From contig JACRBR010000103.1 in the NCBI GenBank assembly GCA_016213125.1, positions 1 through 17,595 on the forward strand: a DNA stretch of 17,595 bases, in the 5' to 3' direction. The stretch's first letter is position 1; each line of letters opens with the position of its first letter. Made by a program: the position numbers and the translations under genes. Origin of the DNA: Chloroflexota bacterium. Lineage in GTDB: Bacteria; Chloroflexota; Dehalococcoidia; DSTF01; JACRBR01. Shown here one piece after another: positions 5,418 through 12,002 of the stretch. The notes under the pieces are model-generated. The model saw nothing but the letters and a program-made list of their open reading frames with translations. It did no database searches and was not told where the DNA came from.

Positions 5418-6827
5418 TCAACTCGTCAATGACTCTGTGGAGGGCCTGATCTGCTTAGATGTCGACAAGGTCACGCGGCCCAGCCCCAGATACAGCACAA
5501 AGCTCACGGCGAACGACGGGATGGTCCCGCCGATCTCCGTCATCCACGACGGCACGTTCGTGATCCACGAAGCATGCTCCACCAGCCACGGCGGCTGCCC
5601 AGAGGCCGCGTACACGGCGAACCCCGCCGCCCACGCCAGCATCCCCGCGACGTTCACACCCCCCACGAACCAGTACCGCCCGCCCGCGCGGTAAAGCTCG
5701 GCGGCCTCGTACTGCTGCCGGTGGTTCACGAAGTAGTCCGCGCACATCACCCCGAACAGCGAAACGAACACCCCGCCGATTAGCAGCAGGAACGTCTCGT
5801 ACCCGGCGAGATCCACGATGATCGCGAACACGAACGCTGCGACGCCGACGGCCGCCGCGAGTGTGCGCTGGCTTAGCCGCACGAGGTTCTGCAGCGACAC
5901 CGCGGTCGAGTAGATGTTCGCGAAGGCGTTGTCCATCTCGTCGACCAGGATGACGAAGAGAAACACCCATCCCAGCGCCAGCGGCAGCAGCGAGTCCACG
6001 AGGTCGAGCACGAACGGGTTCCCCGGGCTGAACTCACCCGCGGGGTACAGCGCCAGCACGTAGGCCGCCCCCAGGAAGAAGAACCACACGTTGGCGATGG
6101 TGTATGACGCGAACGTCGCCGCCATCGCGCCGGTGCCGTTGCGCGCGTACCGGCTGTAGTCCGCGACCAGCGGCAGCCACGACACCGGCAATGCCACCGC
6201 CAGGTCGACCGCCAGCCAGAACCCGGGCCATCCACCGGTACCGTCCCTGTTCCACAACTCGCTGAAGTCGTAGCCGTCCCACAGCCGCCACGTCAGCCAT
6301 GCCGACGCCGCGATCACGATCCACACGCCGAAGCGCTCGAGGAACTGCCGCACGACGACGACAGGCCCGGCGACCGCGAACGCCGTCCCGGCGAAGGCGA
6401 ACAGCGTCAGCCACAGGTAGTACCCGCCGAACCCGAAGTACTCGTCGCTGATCGCCTCCGCGGCCTGCGACATGATGATGATCTCGAGCCCCGCCCAGCC
6501 GATGAGCTGGCCGATATTCATCAGCGACGCGACATACGACCCGCGGATCCCCAGCGACGGGCGGAGCGCCACCATCGTCGGCACACCGAGGTCACTCCCC
6601 ACCTTGCCCGCCAGCGCCAGCAGCGCCGATCCGATCACGCTGCCGACCACGATCGCGAACAGGGCGGTCTTCAGTCCCAGCGACGGCACGAGCAGGCTGC
6701 CCGCCACCAGCACCAGCAGACCGACGCCCAGGTCGCCCCACAGCACGCCGAACTGCAGCGGGCCCAGCGTACGCCGGGCAGGCGGGATTGGGCGGATCTC
6801 TTCGTGCGCCGTCGCCTCGAAAGCCAT
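5418..6827 (-). CDS. cytX: NCS1-family permease, probable thiamine-precursor (hydroxymethylpyrimidine) transporter CytX
   Basis: A 469-residue, very hydrophobic protein with about 12 predicted membrane segments and the layout of NCS1 nucleobase:cation symporters (CodB/CytX type). The N-terminal signature TLGPLQFGVLWGDLGVGLLV is followed by DLGVPTMVALRPSLGIRGSY and then GQLIGWAGLEIIIMSQA. The decisive clue is upstream: a TPP riboswitch and terminator precede the gene, which marks NCS1 permeases thought to import the thiamine pyrimidine moiety (CytX) rather than cytosine. The ATG at 6827 has a strong Shine-Dalgarno, ACGGAGGTG, 4 nt away. The frame is open to 7619, but that part runs through the riboswitch and the divergent TlpA-like gene. 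No thiamine biosynthesis genes adjoin it. At about 470 residues it is somewhat longer than the CytX proteins I recall. The last residues overlap the possible upstream start of the VOC gene. Confidence 0.85.
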   Translation of the reverse strand: MAFEATAHEEIRPIPPARRTLGPLQFGVLWGDLGVGLLVLVAGSLLVPSLGLKTALFAIVVGSVIGSALLALAGKVGSDLGVPTMVALRPSLGIRGSYVASLMNIGQLIGWAGLEIIIMSQAAEAISDEYFGFGGYYLWLTLFAFAGTAFAVAGPVVVVRQFLERFGVWIVIAASAWLTWRLWDGYDFSELWNRDGTGGWPGFWLAVDLAVALPVSWLPLVADYSRYARNGTGAMAATFASYTIANVWFFFLGAAYVLALYPAGEFSPGNPFVLDLVDSLLPLALGWVFLFVILVDEMDNAFANIYSTAVSLQNLVRLSQRTLAAAVGVAAFVFAIIVDLAGYETFLLLIGGVFVSLFGVMCADYFVNHRQQYEAAELYRAGGRYWFVGGVNVAGMLAWAAGFAVYAASGQPPWLVEHASWITNVPSWMTEIGGTIPSFAVSFVLYLGLGRVTLSTSKQIRPSTESLTS

Positions 6828-6858
6828 GAGCACCTCCGTTGGCAGCGGCTTCCCGGGC

Positions 6859-6892
6859 AACAAGAAACGCCGCTGGCGGTAGCAGGCGGCGT
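6859..6892 (-). terminator. Intrinsic terminator, expression platform of the TPP riboswitch
   Basis: On the minus strand ACGCCGC (6892-6886) pairs perfectly with GCGGCGT (6873-6867) around a 12-nt loop, and is followed at once by the T-rich run TTCTTGTT. It lies between the riboswitch aptamer and the permease Shine-Dalgarno. This is where a TPP-induced terminator is expected, so transcription should stop when TPP is plentiful. Confidence 0.7.
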
Positions 6893-6900
6893 GTCGAAGC

Positions 6901-6990
6901 GTGTGTCCCTTCGCCGGTATTAGCCGGATCAGGTTCAAACGGTCGTCGCCGCTGCGACCTCTCAGCCCGCCTGCGCGGGCTCCCGTCACT
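6901..6990 (-). promoter_or_regulatory. TPP riboswitch (THI element)
   Basis: Read on the minus strand it carries the canonical TPP aptamer blocks in order. GGGAGCCC (6984-6977) opens a 6-bp GCCCGC/GCGGGC stem; then CTGAGAGG (6965-6958), TTTGAACCTGAT (6939-6928), and the CCGG-CTAATA-CCGG hairpin leading into GCGAAGGGA. The outer helix P1 can form between GTGAC (6989-6985) and GACAC (6907-6903) with one mismatch. The aptamer is followed by the terminator and then the permease. Thiamine pyrophosphate binding should reduce permease expression. Confidence 0.95.
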
Positions 6991-7060
6991 GTCATATGCG
7001 GTTGTCGTGGCCACGGTACACCTGCGCCGGACGCTTCGCAAGACGCATGGCGTCGATCGC

Positions 7061-7066
7061 TAGACT
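7061..7066 (+). promoter_or_regulatory. Putative leaderless -10 hexamer of the TlpA-like gene
   Basis: TAGACT ends 5 nt before the ATG at 7072, with no Shine-Dalgarno. It is the shortest spacing of the seven TANNCT elements. The divergent riboswitch transcript must start in the same ~80-bp gap (6991-7071). Confidence 0.4.
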
Positions 7067-7071
7067 GACGT

Positions 7072-8034
7072 ATGGCTGAGATCCCCGCACCCGTCCATTC
7101 GCGTATCTTCGCCGTGGTCAACTGGCGCCGCCTCGTCCTTGCCGCACCGGTTCTGGTCGCCCTGGCGTTCGGCCTCGTGGTCCTCCTCCGCGCAAGCGAT
7201 GCTACAGCAACCACGCCAAAGGCCGCCTTGTTGGATACGCCGCCCGTTGGAGACACCAGCGCCGGCGTCGTGAAAGGCCGGGCTGCGCGCGACTTCATCG
7301 CGACGACGCCTGATGGCTCCTCGATTCGTCTGAGTGACCTCCGCGGCAAGCCGGTGGTGATCAACTTCTGGGCCACCTGGTGCACAAGTTGCCTCACCGA
7401 GATGCCGGAGCTCAGGGACGTCCAGCAGGAGTTCGGCGCCGAGAATGTCCACGTGCTCGCGGTGAATTCGGGCGAGAGCAAAGCGTCCGCGCTGGAGTTC
7501 CTCGACTTCCTCGCCGCCCCGGACTTCAAGCCCGTCTTCGACCCGTCGCTCGCCGTCACCGATGCGTACGGCGTGATCGGGCTCTCGCACAGCGTTTTCA
7601 TCGACGCCACTGGCGTCATCCGCGCGACCTATACCGGCCAGCTCTCGAAGGAGCTGATACGCGAGTACATCGCGGCGGCCTCCTCCGGAACCACCACCGG
7701 AGAGCCGCCCTTCAAGTTCCGCCTGCCCGGCAGCGTCGAGGCGCGCACGAGCGTCCTCCAGGTCGAGGAGATTGAGCATGGCCTCGCCCGCCTCACATCG
7801 AAACGCCTGCGCTGTGACGACTCGTTCTGCGCCGCTCCTGCAGTGGATGCGCTGGCCGCCCAGCCCGGCATCCTCGCCATCGATCGCGACCTCGCGTCCG
7901 ATCCCCCGGCCGTCACCGTGACGTTCGAGCCGCAGGTGATGACGCTCTCGCGTCTCAGCGAGTCACTCGCGTCGCTTATCGAGCAGCAGGACGATCCGCT
8001 GTACCAGCAGCCGATGACGATCGAAGGGCCGTAG
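7072..8034 (+). CDS. Membrane-anchored TlpA/ResA-like thiol-disulfide protein with a C-terminal HMA-like domain
   Basis: A 320-residue protein. Residues 21-40 form one N-terminal membrane anchor, placing the rest outside the membrane. Residues ~66-200 are a TlpA-like thioredoxin fold: GRAARDFIATTPDGSSIRLS, GKPVVINFWATWCTSCLTEM with the redox pair C104-C107, and a strand VFIDATGVIRATYTG. The loop that normally carries the near-invariant cis-proline (typically G-x-P before the VFID strand) reads GLSHSVFID, so the proline is replaced by S172. Residues ~228-303 look like a heavy-metal-associated domain: LRCDDSFCAAPAVDALAAQ, then GILAIDRDL and AVTVTFEPQVMTLSRLSESL, with cysteines spaced C248-x4-C253 instead of CxxC. 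The likely role is extracytoplasmic thiol or metal (copper or heme-maturation) chemistry; the partner is unknown. Confidence 0.85.
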   Translation: MAEIPAPVHSRIFAVVNWRRLVLAAPVLVALAFGLVVLLRASDATATTPKAALLDTPPVGDTSAGVVKGRAARDFIATTPDGSSIRLSDLRGKPVVINFWATWCTSCLTEMPELRDVQQEFGAENVHVLAVNSGESKASALEFLDFLAAPDFKPVFDPSLAVTDAYGVIGLSHSVFIDATGVIRATYTGQLSKELIREYIAAASSGTTTGEPPFKFRLPGSVEARTSVLQVEEIEHGLARLTSKRLRCDDSFCAAPAVDALAAQPGILAIDRDLASDPPAVTVTFEPQVMTLSRLSESLASLIEQQDDPLYQQPMTIEGP

Positions 8035-8070
8035 GGATCGGGCAGCCAGACTAGCGCGACGGCGGCGTTC

Positions 8071-8853
8071 CTACTCGCCCTGTGGCCGGGCTGCCGGCGC
8101 GATGCCGCGCACCGAGGCGATGTCCCTGGCCGCCGCAGCCGCCATCACGCCGACTTCGCTTGTGATCATGATCATGCGGTATCCGGCCGCCGCGTGTTTC
8201 GCCGCCAGCCCTGCGTTCGCATGCACGCCCGCGATGACGCCGTGATCGTGGCAGGCGCGCGCGATACGTAGTCGCGCCTCCTCCCACGGACCGTCGTTCT
8301 CGATCCGCGGCGGCATTCCCAATGACACGCTCATGTCGGACGGCCCGAAGTACACAGCGTCGACCCGGGGCACCGACAGGATCTCGTCAATAACCGCCAG
8401 CGCTTCCTTCGTCTCGATCATCGGGATCACGGCGACCTGCTCGTTCGCGTGCTCGAAGTAGTCGGCCCCGGCATACAGCGTGACGCGTCCAGGCCCGTAG
8501 CTGCGCGTGCCCAGCGGTGGGTACAGGCACGCCGCTACCGCCGCCCTCGTCTGTTCAACAGTGTTTGTCATCGGGATGATGACGCCCATCGCCCCGGCAT
8601 CCAGAACCTTCCCGATGATGCCCGGTTCGTTCCACGGCACGCGAACGAACGGCATCGTGTCCGTCGTGCCCAGCGCCAGCAGCATCGTCACCGCCACCTG
8701 GTAGTCGATGTGTCCGTGCTGCATATCCACGCAGGCCCAGTCGAACCCGGCGTGCGCGATTACCTCGGCCGAGTACGCGCTGGGCACGGTCAGCCACGCC
8801 CCGTACGCGATCTCACCGCGCGCCCACTTCTGCTTGACCAGGTTGGTGCGCAT
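8071..8853 (-). CDS. HpcH/HpaI-family class II aldolase
   Basis: A 260-residue member of the HpcH/HpaI family, metal-dependent aldolases that cleave or form 2-keto-3-deoxy acids (4-hydroxy-2-oxoheptanedioate, 2-keto-3-deoxyglucarate or -rhamnonate types). The catalytic residues are in place: H46 in CVDMQHGHIDY, R71 in FVRVPWNEPG, E147 in IPMIETKEAL and D173 in FGPSDMSVSLG as metal ligands, with GKVLDAGAMGVIIPM between. Start: an ATG at 8853 with GGGAG about 6 nt upstream is preferred. A GTG at 8871 would overlap the previous gene's stop by 4 nt (GTGA) and add six residues. It is cotranscribed with the aldo/keto reductase directly upstream, suggesting shared breakdown of a sugar acid or keto acid. 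Convergent with the TlpA-like gene. Confidence 0.9.
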   Translation of the reverse strand: MRTNLVKQKWARGEIAYGAWLTVPSAYSAEVIAHAGFDWACVDMQHGHIDYQVAVTMLLALGTTDTMPFVRVPWNEPGIIGKVLDAGAMGVIIPMTNTVEQTRAAVAACLYPPLGTRSYGPGRVTLYAGADYFEHANEQVAVIPMIETKEALAVIDEILSVPRVDAVYFGPSDMSVSLGMPPRIENDGPWEEARLRIARACHDHGVIAGVHANAGLAAKHAAAGYRMIMITSEVGVMAAAAARDIASVRGIAPAARPQGE

Positions 8854-8867
8854 CGACTCTCCCGTGC

Positions 8868-9725
8868 TCACACGAACAGTGGCGACATTCCCCGCTCTCT
8901 GACCAGCACCCCCATCTCTGCGTCGGAGGGTCGGGCGGCAAACCGTTCCGCCGCGTCAAGGACCTTCGGCAGCAAGGTCAGGTCGCCCGACGTGTTCAGG
9001 AACACCCCCGCACGCCCCAGCACCCAGTGCACCGCCCGGTCGATGTCCGCCTGGTCCGTCAGCGGCTCGTACCAGGTGCCGTGCGTGTGCTCCTTCTCGT
9101 TCCATGGTCCCAGCGTGATGCCCTTGATGGTCTGCATCGCGATCCCGCGATCGACGCACACCTTCGAGAGCCGCTCGAAGTCTGAGGCGTAGCCGGCGTT
9201 CTGCATCATCACGTAGTTGTACGGCAGCAGCACGCTGTCGAATGGAAACCGTTCCAGGCTGCGCAGGTGCATCGCAGCCACGGTCACGCCGTGGCCGGTT
9301 ACGCCGATGAAGCGCGTCATTCCCCTGTCGCGGGCCTCGATCGCGAACTCCAGCGCCCCGCCCGCTCCCAGCGCCGTCCCCCACTCTGCTTCATCCACGA
9401 GATTGTGCAGTTGCAGCAGATCGACGTGGTCCGTCTGCAGCCGCTCCAGCGAGTGCTCGAACTGCGCCTTCGCGGTCTCGTACGTTCGCTCGTTCGTCTT
9501 CGTCGCCAGGAAGAAGCGCTCACGATGCTCCTGCATCCACGCGCCCACACGCCGCTCCGACCGCCCGTACGACGCGGCCGTGTCGATGTGATTGATCCCG
9601 CGCTCAATGAGGAGGTCCAGCGCCCGCGCGCCGTCTTCCTCCGATGCCCCCCACAGCGCCGCCGCACCGAAGATCGTGCGCGTGCTCTCGTGGCCTGTGT
9701 TCCCGAATAGGTGGGTGGGGATCAT
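8868..9725 (-). CDS. Aldo/keto reductase
   Basis: A 285-residue aldo/keto reductase (AKR superfamily, TIM barrel, NADPH-dependent carbonyl reduction). The catalytic tetrad is complete: D48 and Y53 in NHIDTAASYGRSE, K76 in FFLATKTNER, and H107 in VDLLQLHNLVDE. The cofactor-side signature near the C-terminus is less standard than in classical AKRs, so this is a divergent subfamily. The start at 9725 has a strong Shine-Dalgarno, AAGGAGG, 5 nt away. It is the first gene of a two-gene unit; its stop is 14 bp before the preferred aldolase start. It is divergent from the small HMA-like gene, with 69 bp between the start codons. Substrate unknown. Confidence 0.9.
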   Translation of the reverse strand: MIPTHLFGNTGHESTRTIFGAAALWGASEEDGARALDLLIERGINHIDTAASYGRSERRVGAWMQEHRERFFLATKTNERTYETAKAQFEHSLERLQTDHVDLLQLHNLVDEAEWGTALGAGGALEFAIEARDRGMTRFIGVTGHGVTVAAMHLRSLERFPFDSVLLPYNYVMMQNAGYASDFERLSKVCVDRGIAMQTIKGITLGPWNEKEHTHGTWYEPLTDQADIDRAVHWVLGRAGVFLNTSGDLTLLPKVLDAAERFAARPSDAEMGVLVRERGMSPLFV

Positions 9726-9780
9726 GTCCGCCTCCTTGCTTGAGCGCGAATACGTCCAGTCAGCCTACAGTGGGCCACCG

Positions 9781-9786
9781 TATACT
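9781..9786 (+). promoter_or_regulatory. Putative leaderless -10 hexamer of the HMA-like gene
   Basis: TATACT, the best match to the consensus -10 in the window, ends 8 nt before the ATG at 9795, so the transcript would begin at or very near the start codon. A TAGGCT on the opposite strand (9767-9762) could serve the divergent aldo/keto reductase, which has a real Shine-Dalgarno. Confidence 0.5.
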
Positions 9787-9794
9787 GACAGCGT

Positions 9795-10118
9795 ATGGCG
9801 AAGCATAGAGTACGTTTCAAGTGGGGCCGCCTGCTGGTCAATCCCACCACCCGCGTCGAGGCGCAGGACCGCGAGTTGACGACGCTGCGCGTCGACGGCC
9901 TGTTTTGCAGCGATGTTTGCGCGGTGCGCACCCGGCAGGCCTTGGAACGCCTCGACGGCGTCGAGCGCGTGAGTGTTGACTTCGAAGCGGGCGTAGCTAC
10001 GATCGTGGGGCAGCCGCACGAAGCCGCGACCTACGAGCGCGCGTTGACGGGCGCGGTCGCCGGGCGAGGCGTGCGCCGGCTCATCGAGCGGCTGGCAATG
10101 GCGATTCGCAGACATTGA
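9795..10118 (+). CDS. Small HMA-like (heavy-metal-associated fold) protein
   Basis: A 107-residue protein without a signal peptide. After a basic N-terminal arm, residues 29-72 follow the pattern of an HMA/CopZ-like domain: TTLRVDGLFCSDVCAVRTRQ, ALERLDGVERVSVDF and AGVATIVG, that is, strand, metal loop, helix, LxGVxxVxVdxexGxaxI. The two cysteines are C38-x3-C42, one residue wider than the usual CxxC copper loop, so metal binding is plausible but unproven. The C-terminus (RGVRRLIERLAMAIRRH) is a basic helix. It shares this odd-spaced HMA style with the C-terminal domain of the TlpA-like protein 1.8 kb upstream. The endonuclease IV gene follows 63 bp later. Confidence 0.75.
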   Translation: MAKHRVRFKWGRLLVNPTTRVEAQDRELTTLRVDGLFCSDVCAVRTRQALERLDGVERVSVDFEAGVATIVGQPHEAATYERALTGAVAGRGVRRLIERLAMAIRRH

Positions 10119-10181
10119 CTTTGCTACACCCGTCGCCCGGCCGCGTGGGATCATCGAAGCGGGCATGATGAAAGGACTCTC

Positions 10182-11099
10182 ATGAAGATTGGCGCCCATG
10201 TCTCTACGGCCGGCGGGCTGCACACCGGCTTCGAGCGCGCGGCGGCCATCGGCGCCGAATGCATCCAGGTGTTCGAGTCTCCGCCCCAGCAGTGGGGCAC
10301 GGCGCGTCTCACCGACGAAGCCGTGCAGCAGTTTCTCGACGCGAAAGCTGCTTCGGACATTGGCCCCGTCTTCATTCACGGTAAGTACCTGATGAACCTG
10401 GCGAGCGCCGACGCCAAAATCTTCAAGACGTCGGCCAGCACCCTTCGCAGCAGCCTCAACATCGCCGGGCGCATCGGGGCCGCAGGCGTCATCTTCCACA
10501 CCGGCAGCCACAAGGGCCTCGGCTACGATGCCGTACTCGAGCAGATTTGTGAAGCCGCGACGAAGGTCCTCGCCGAGACACCCGAGGAGGCCTGGATGAT
10601 CTTCGAGAACTCCGCCGGGCAGGGCGGCACCATCGGGTCCAAGCTCAACGAGCTGGGCGAGATCCTGCGCCGCATCGCCAACCCGCGCGCGAAGATCTGC
10701 CTCGACACCTGCCACGCGTTCGCCGCCGGATACGACCTCAGTTCGGGGGAGGGCGTCGCCGCGACGATGGAGGAGCTCGGATGCGAGATCGGCTTTCAGA
10801 ACATCGCCGCCATCCACTGCAACGACTCCAAGACGCCGCTCGGCGCAGGTCGCGACCTCCATGAGAACATCGGCGAGGGCAAGATCGGCCGTGCGGGCTT
10901 CGAAGCGCTGCTCGCGCGCCCCGAACTGGCTGAGGTGCCTCTCCTGCTGGAGGTGCCCGGTTACAAGATCGACGGCGCCGGTAAAGGCCCCGACAAGCCC
11001 AACATCGATCTACTGAAGGAGATCCGCGCGAAGGTGTCCCGTAGCAGTTCTACACCGGCGAAGCCTGCCCGCAAGGTGGCGAAGAAGGGCGACATCTAG
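10182..11099 (+). CDS. nfo: Endonuclease IV (AP endonuclease, base excision repair)
   Basis: Endonuclease IV cuts DNA 5' of abasic sites and removes blocked 3' ends, using three zinc ions in a TIM barrel. All nine metal ligands of the family are visible in order: H66 (FIHGKYLMNL), H106 (IFHTGSHKG), E142 (IFENSAGQG), D175 and H178 (CLDTCHAFAAGYD), H212 (AAIHCNDSK), D225 and H227 (GRDLHENIGEG), and E257 (LLLEVPGY). It also has the MKIGAHVSTAGGLHTGFERA start. At 305 residues it is slightly longer than usual because of a basic Ser/Lys/Arg-rich tail (from ~284), possibly a nonspecific DNA-binding extension. The ATG at 10182 has AAAGGA about 6 nt upstream. It is convergent with the RDD gene. Confidence 0.96.
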   Translation: MKIGAHVSTAGGLHTGFERAAAIGAECIQVFESPPQQWGTARLTDEAVQQFLDAKAASDIGPVFIHGKYLMNLASADAKIFKTSASTLRSSLNIAGRIGAAGVIFHTGSHKGLGYDAVLEQICEAATKVLAETPEEAWMIFENSAGQGGTIGSKLNELGEILRRIANPRAKICLDTCHAFAAGYDLSSGEGVAATMEELGCEIGFQNIAAIHCNDSKTPLGAGRDLHENIGEGKIGRAGFEALLARPELAEVPLLLEVPGYKIDGAGKGPDKPNIDLLKEIRAKVSRSSSTPAKPARKVAKKGDI

Positions 11100-11167
11100 C
11101 TCCGCAAGCCTGGTGCCGCGCGAACGCGCCAACCACCCGGCAACCCGGTTGCGGAGGTCGCGCCGTC

Positions 11168-11851
11168 CTACCGGTACTTCACCACGGACGTTCCCGCTGC
11201 CATGTCGTGCCATGTGCGGCCGTCGTTCCACAACGCCCAGAAGTAGCCGAGGAAGAGCGGGATCGCGCTCACGAAGCTCACGAGGGCCCGCAGCGCCGAC
11301 CTCTGCAGATCGGGCGCTCTCCCGGTGCGGTCATCTACCAGGTGCTGCCCGGTGATGATCATGCCGACCGTGCCTGCCGACGCGCCAAGGAGCCAGAAGT
11401 ACCCGAACCAGATGCCGAGGTTGATCGACGATCCCAGGAGCAGCGGCATGGGCCCGATCAGCACTGGCGTCAGCACGAAGAAGGCGACCGTTTGGAGAAT
11501 CGTGATGAGCACAATGTCGATGACGAAGCCGATGAGGCGTGTGAAGAAGTCCACGCGCACCATCCCCGAGAGCGCGTTCGGGACCGCGCGATCGAACCCT
11601 GCCACACGGCGCACACCCTCGATGCCGTCGCCAAGCTTCGCCACAACCTGCCGGTTGGCCGAGACCTCTTCTACCGTGACAAAGCCGATCTGCCCGAGGA
11701 TCCGCACGATGTAGTGAGGCCCTTCCCGCCGGATGACGGGCAGCCGCGTGTTCCGGTTCACCGTCCGCATCACCTGCGACTCCGTCCCATCGGAAAATAC
11801 CGGCAGCTTGTCCCGCACGGGGTACACAGCGAATTGCTGGTATGCCTGCAT
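11168..11851 (-). CDS. RDD-family membrane protein with an SH3-like N-terminal region
   Basis: A 227-residue protein. Residues ~8-63 (YPVRDKLPVFSDGTESQVMR ... YIVRILGQIGFVTVEEV) have the alternating short-strand look of a bacterial SH3-like domain. Residues ~97-225 are an RDD domain: VRVDFFTRLIGFVIDIVLIT carries R105 and the D112 of the motif, followed by membrane segments and the conserved SAGTVGMIITGQHLVDDRTG and the ending WHDMAAGTSVV. RDD proteins are small integral membrane proteins, a few reported as Na+/H+ antiporters, most of unknown role. The start at 11851 (MQAYQQFAVY) has AAGGGGG 5-6 nt upstream. The frame is open to 12073 but overlaps the next gene's end there. Confidence 0.85.
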   Translation of the reverse strand: MQAYQQFAVYPVRDKLPVFSDGTESQVMRTVNRNTRLPVIRREGPHYIVRILGQIGFVTVEEVSANRQVVAKLGDGIEGVRRVAGFDRAVPNALSGMVRVDFFTRLIGFVIDIVLITILQTVAFFVLTPVLIGPMPLLLGSSINLGIWFGYFWLLGASAGTVGMIITGQHLVDDRTGRAPDLQRSALRALVSFVSAIPLFLGYFWALWNDGRTWHDMAAGTSVVKYR

Positions 11852-12002
11852 CGCAACCCCCTTCCGAAGAACTGGTCCCCTACAGATCTTCGGAACGAGT
11901 AGCGCATGCGTTGAGGGGTCTGCACCCGGGACGGGGAACGGCTCTAGCTTCCGGCCTCTAGTAGAGCGCCTGCTCGACCAGGCTTCGACCCAGAGACGGG
12001 GG

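Noticed and set aside
6828..7619. N-terminal extension of the permease frame
   Set aside because: It passes through the TPP riboswitch and terminator and then opposite the TlpA-like gene; the ATG at 6827 has a strong Shine-Dalgarno.
7060..7779. Minus-strand frame of 239 codons opposite the TlpA-like gene
   Set aside because: No domain; the opposite strand has a membrane anchor, a CxxC thioredoxin site and an HMA-like pattern.
9765..10862. Minus-strand open frame of 365 codons
   Set aside because: It runs opposite endonuclease IV and the HMA-like gene, both with intact motifs; its own sequence has no recognisable fold.
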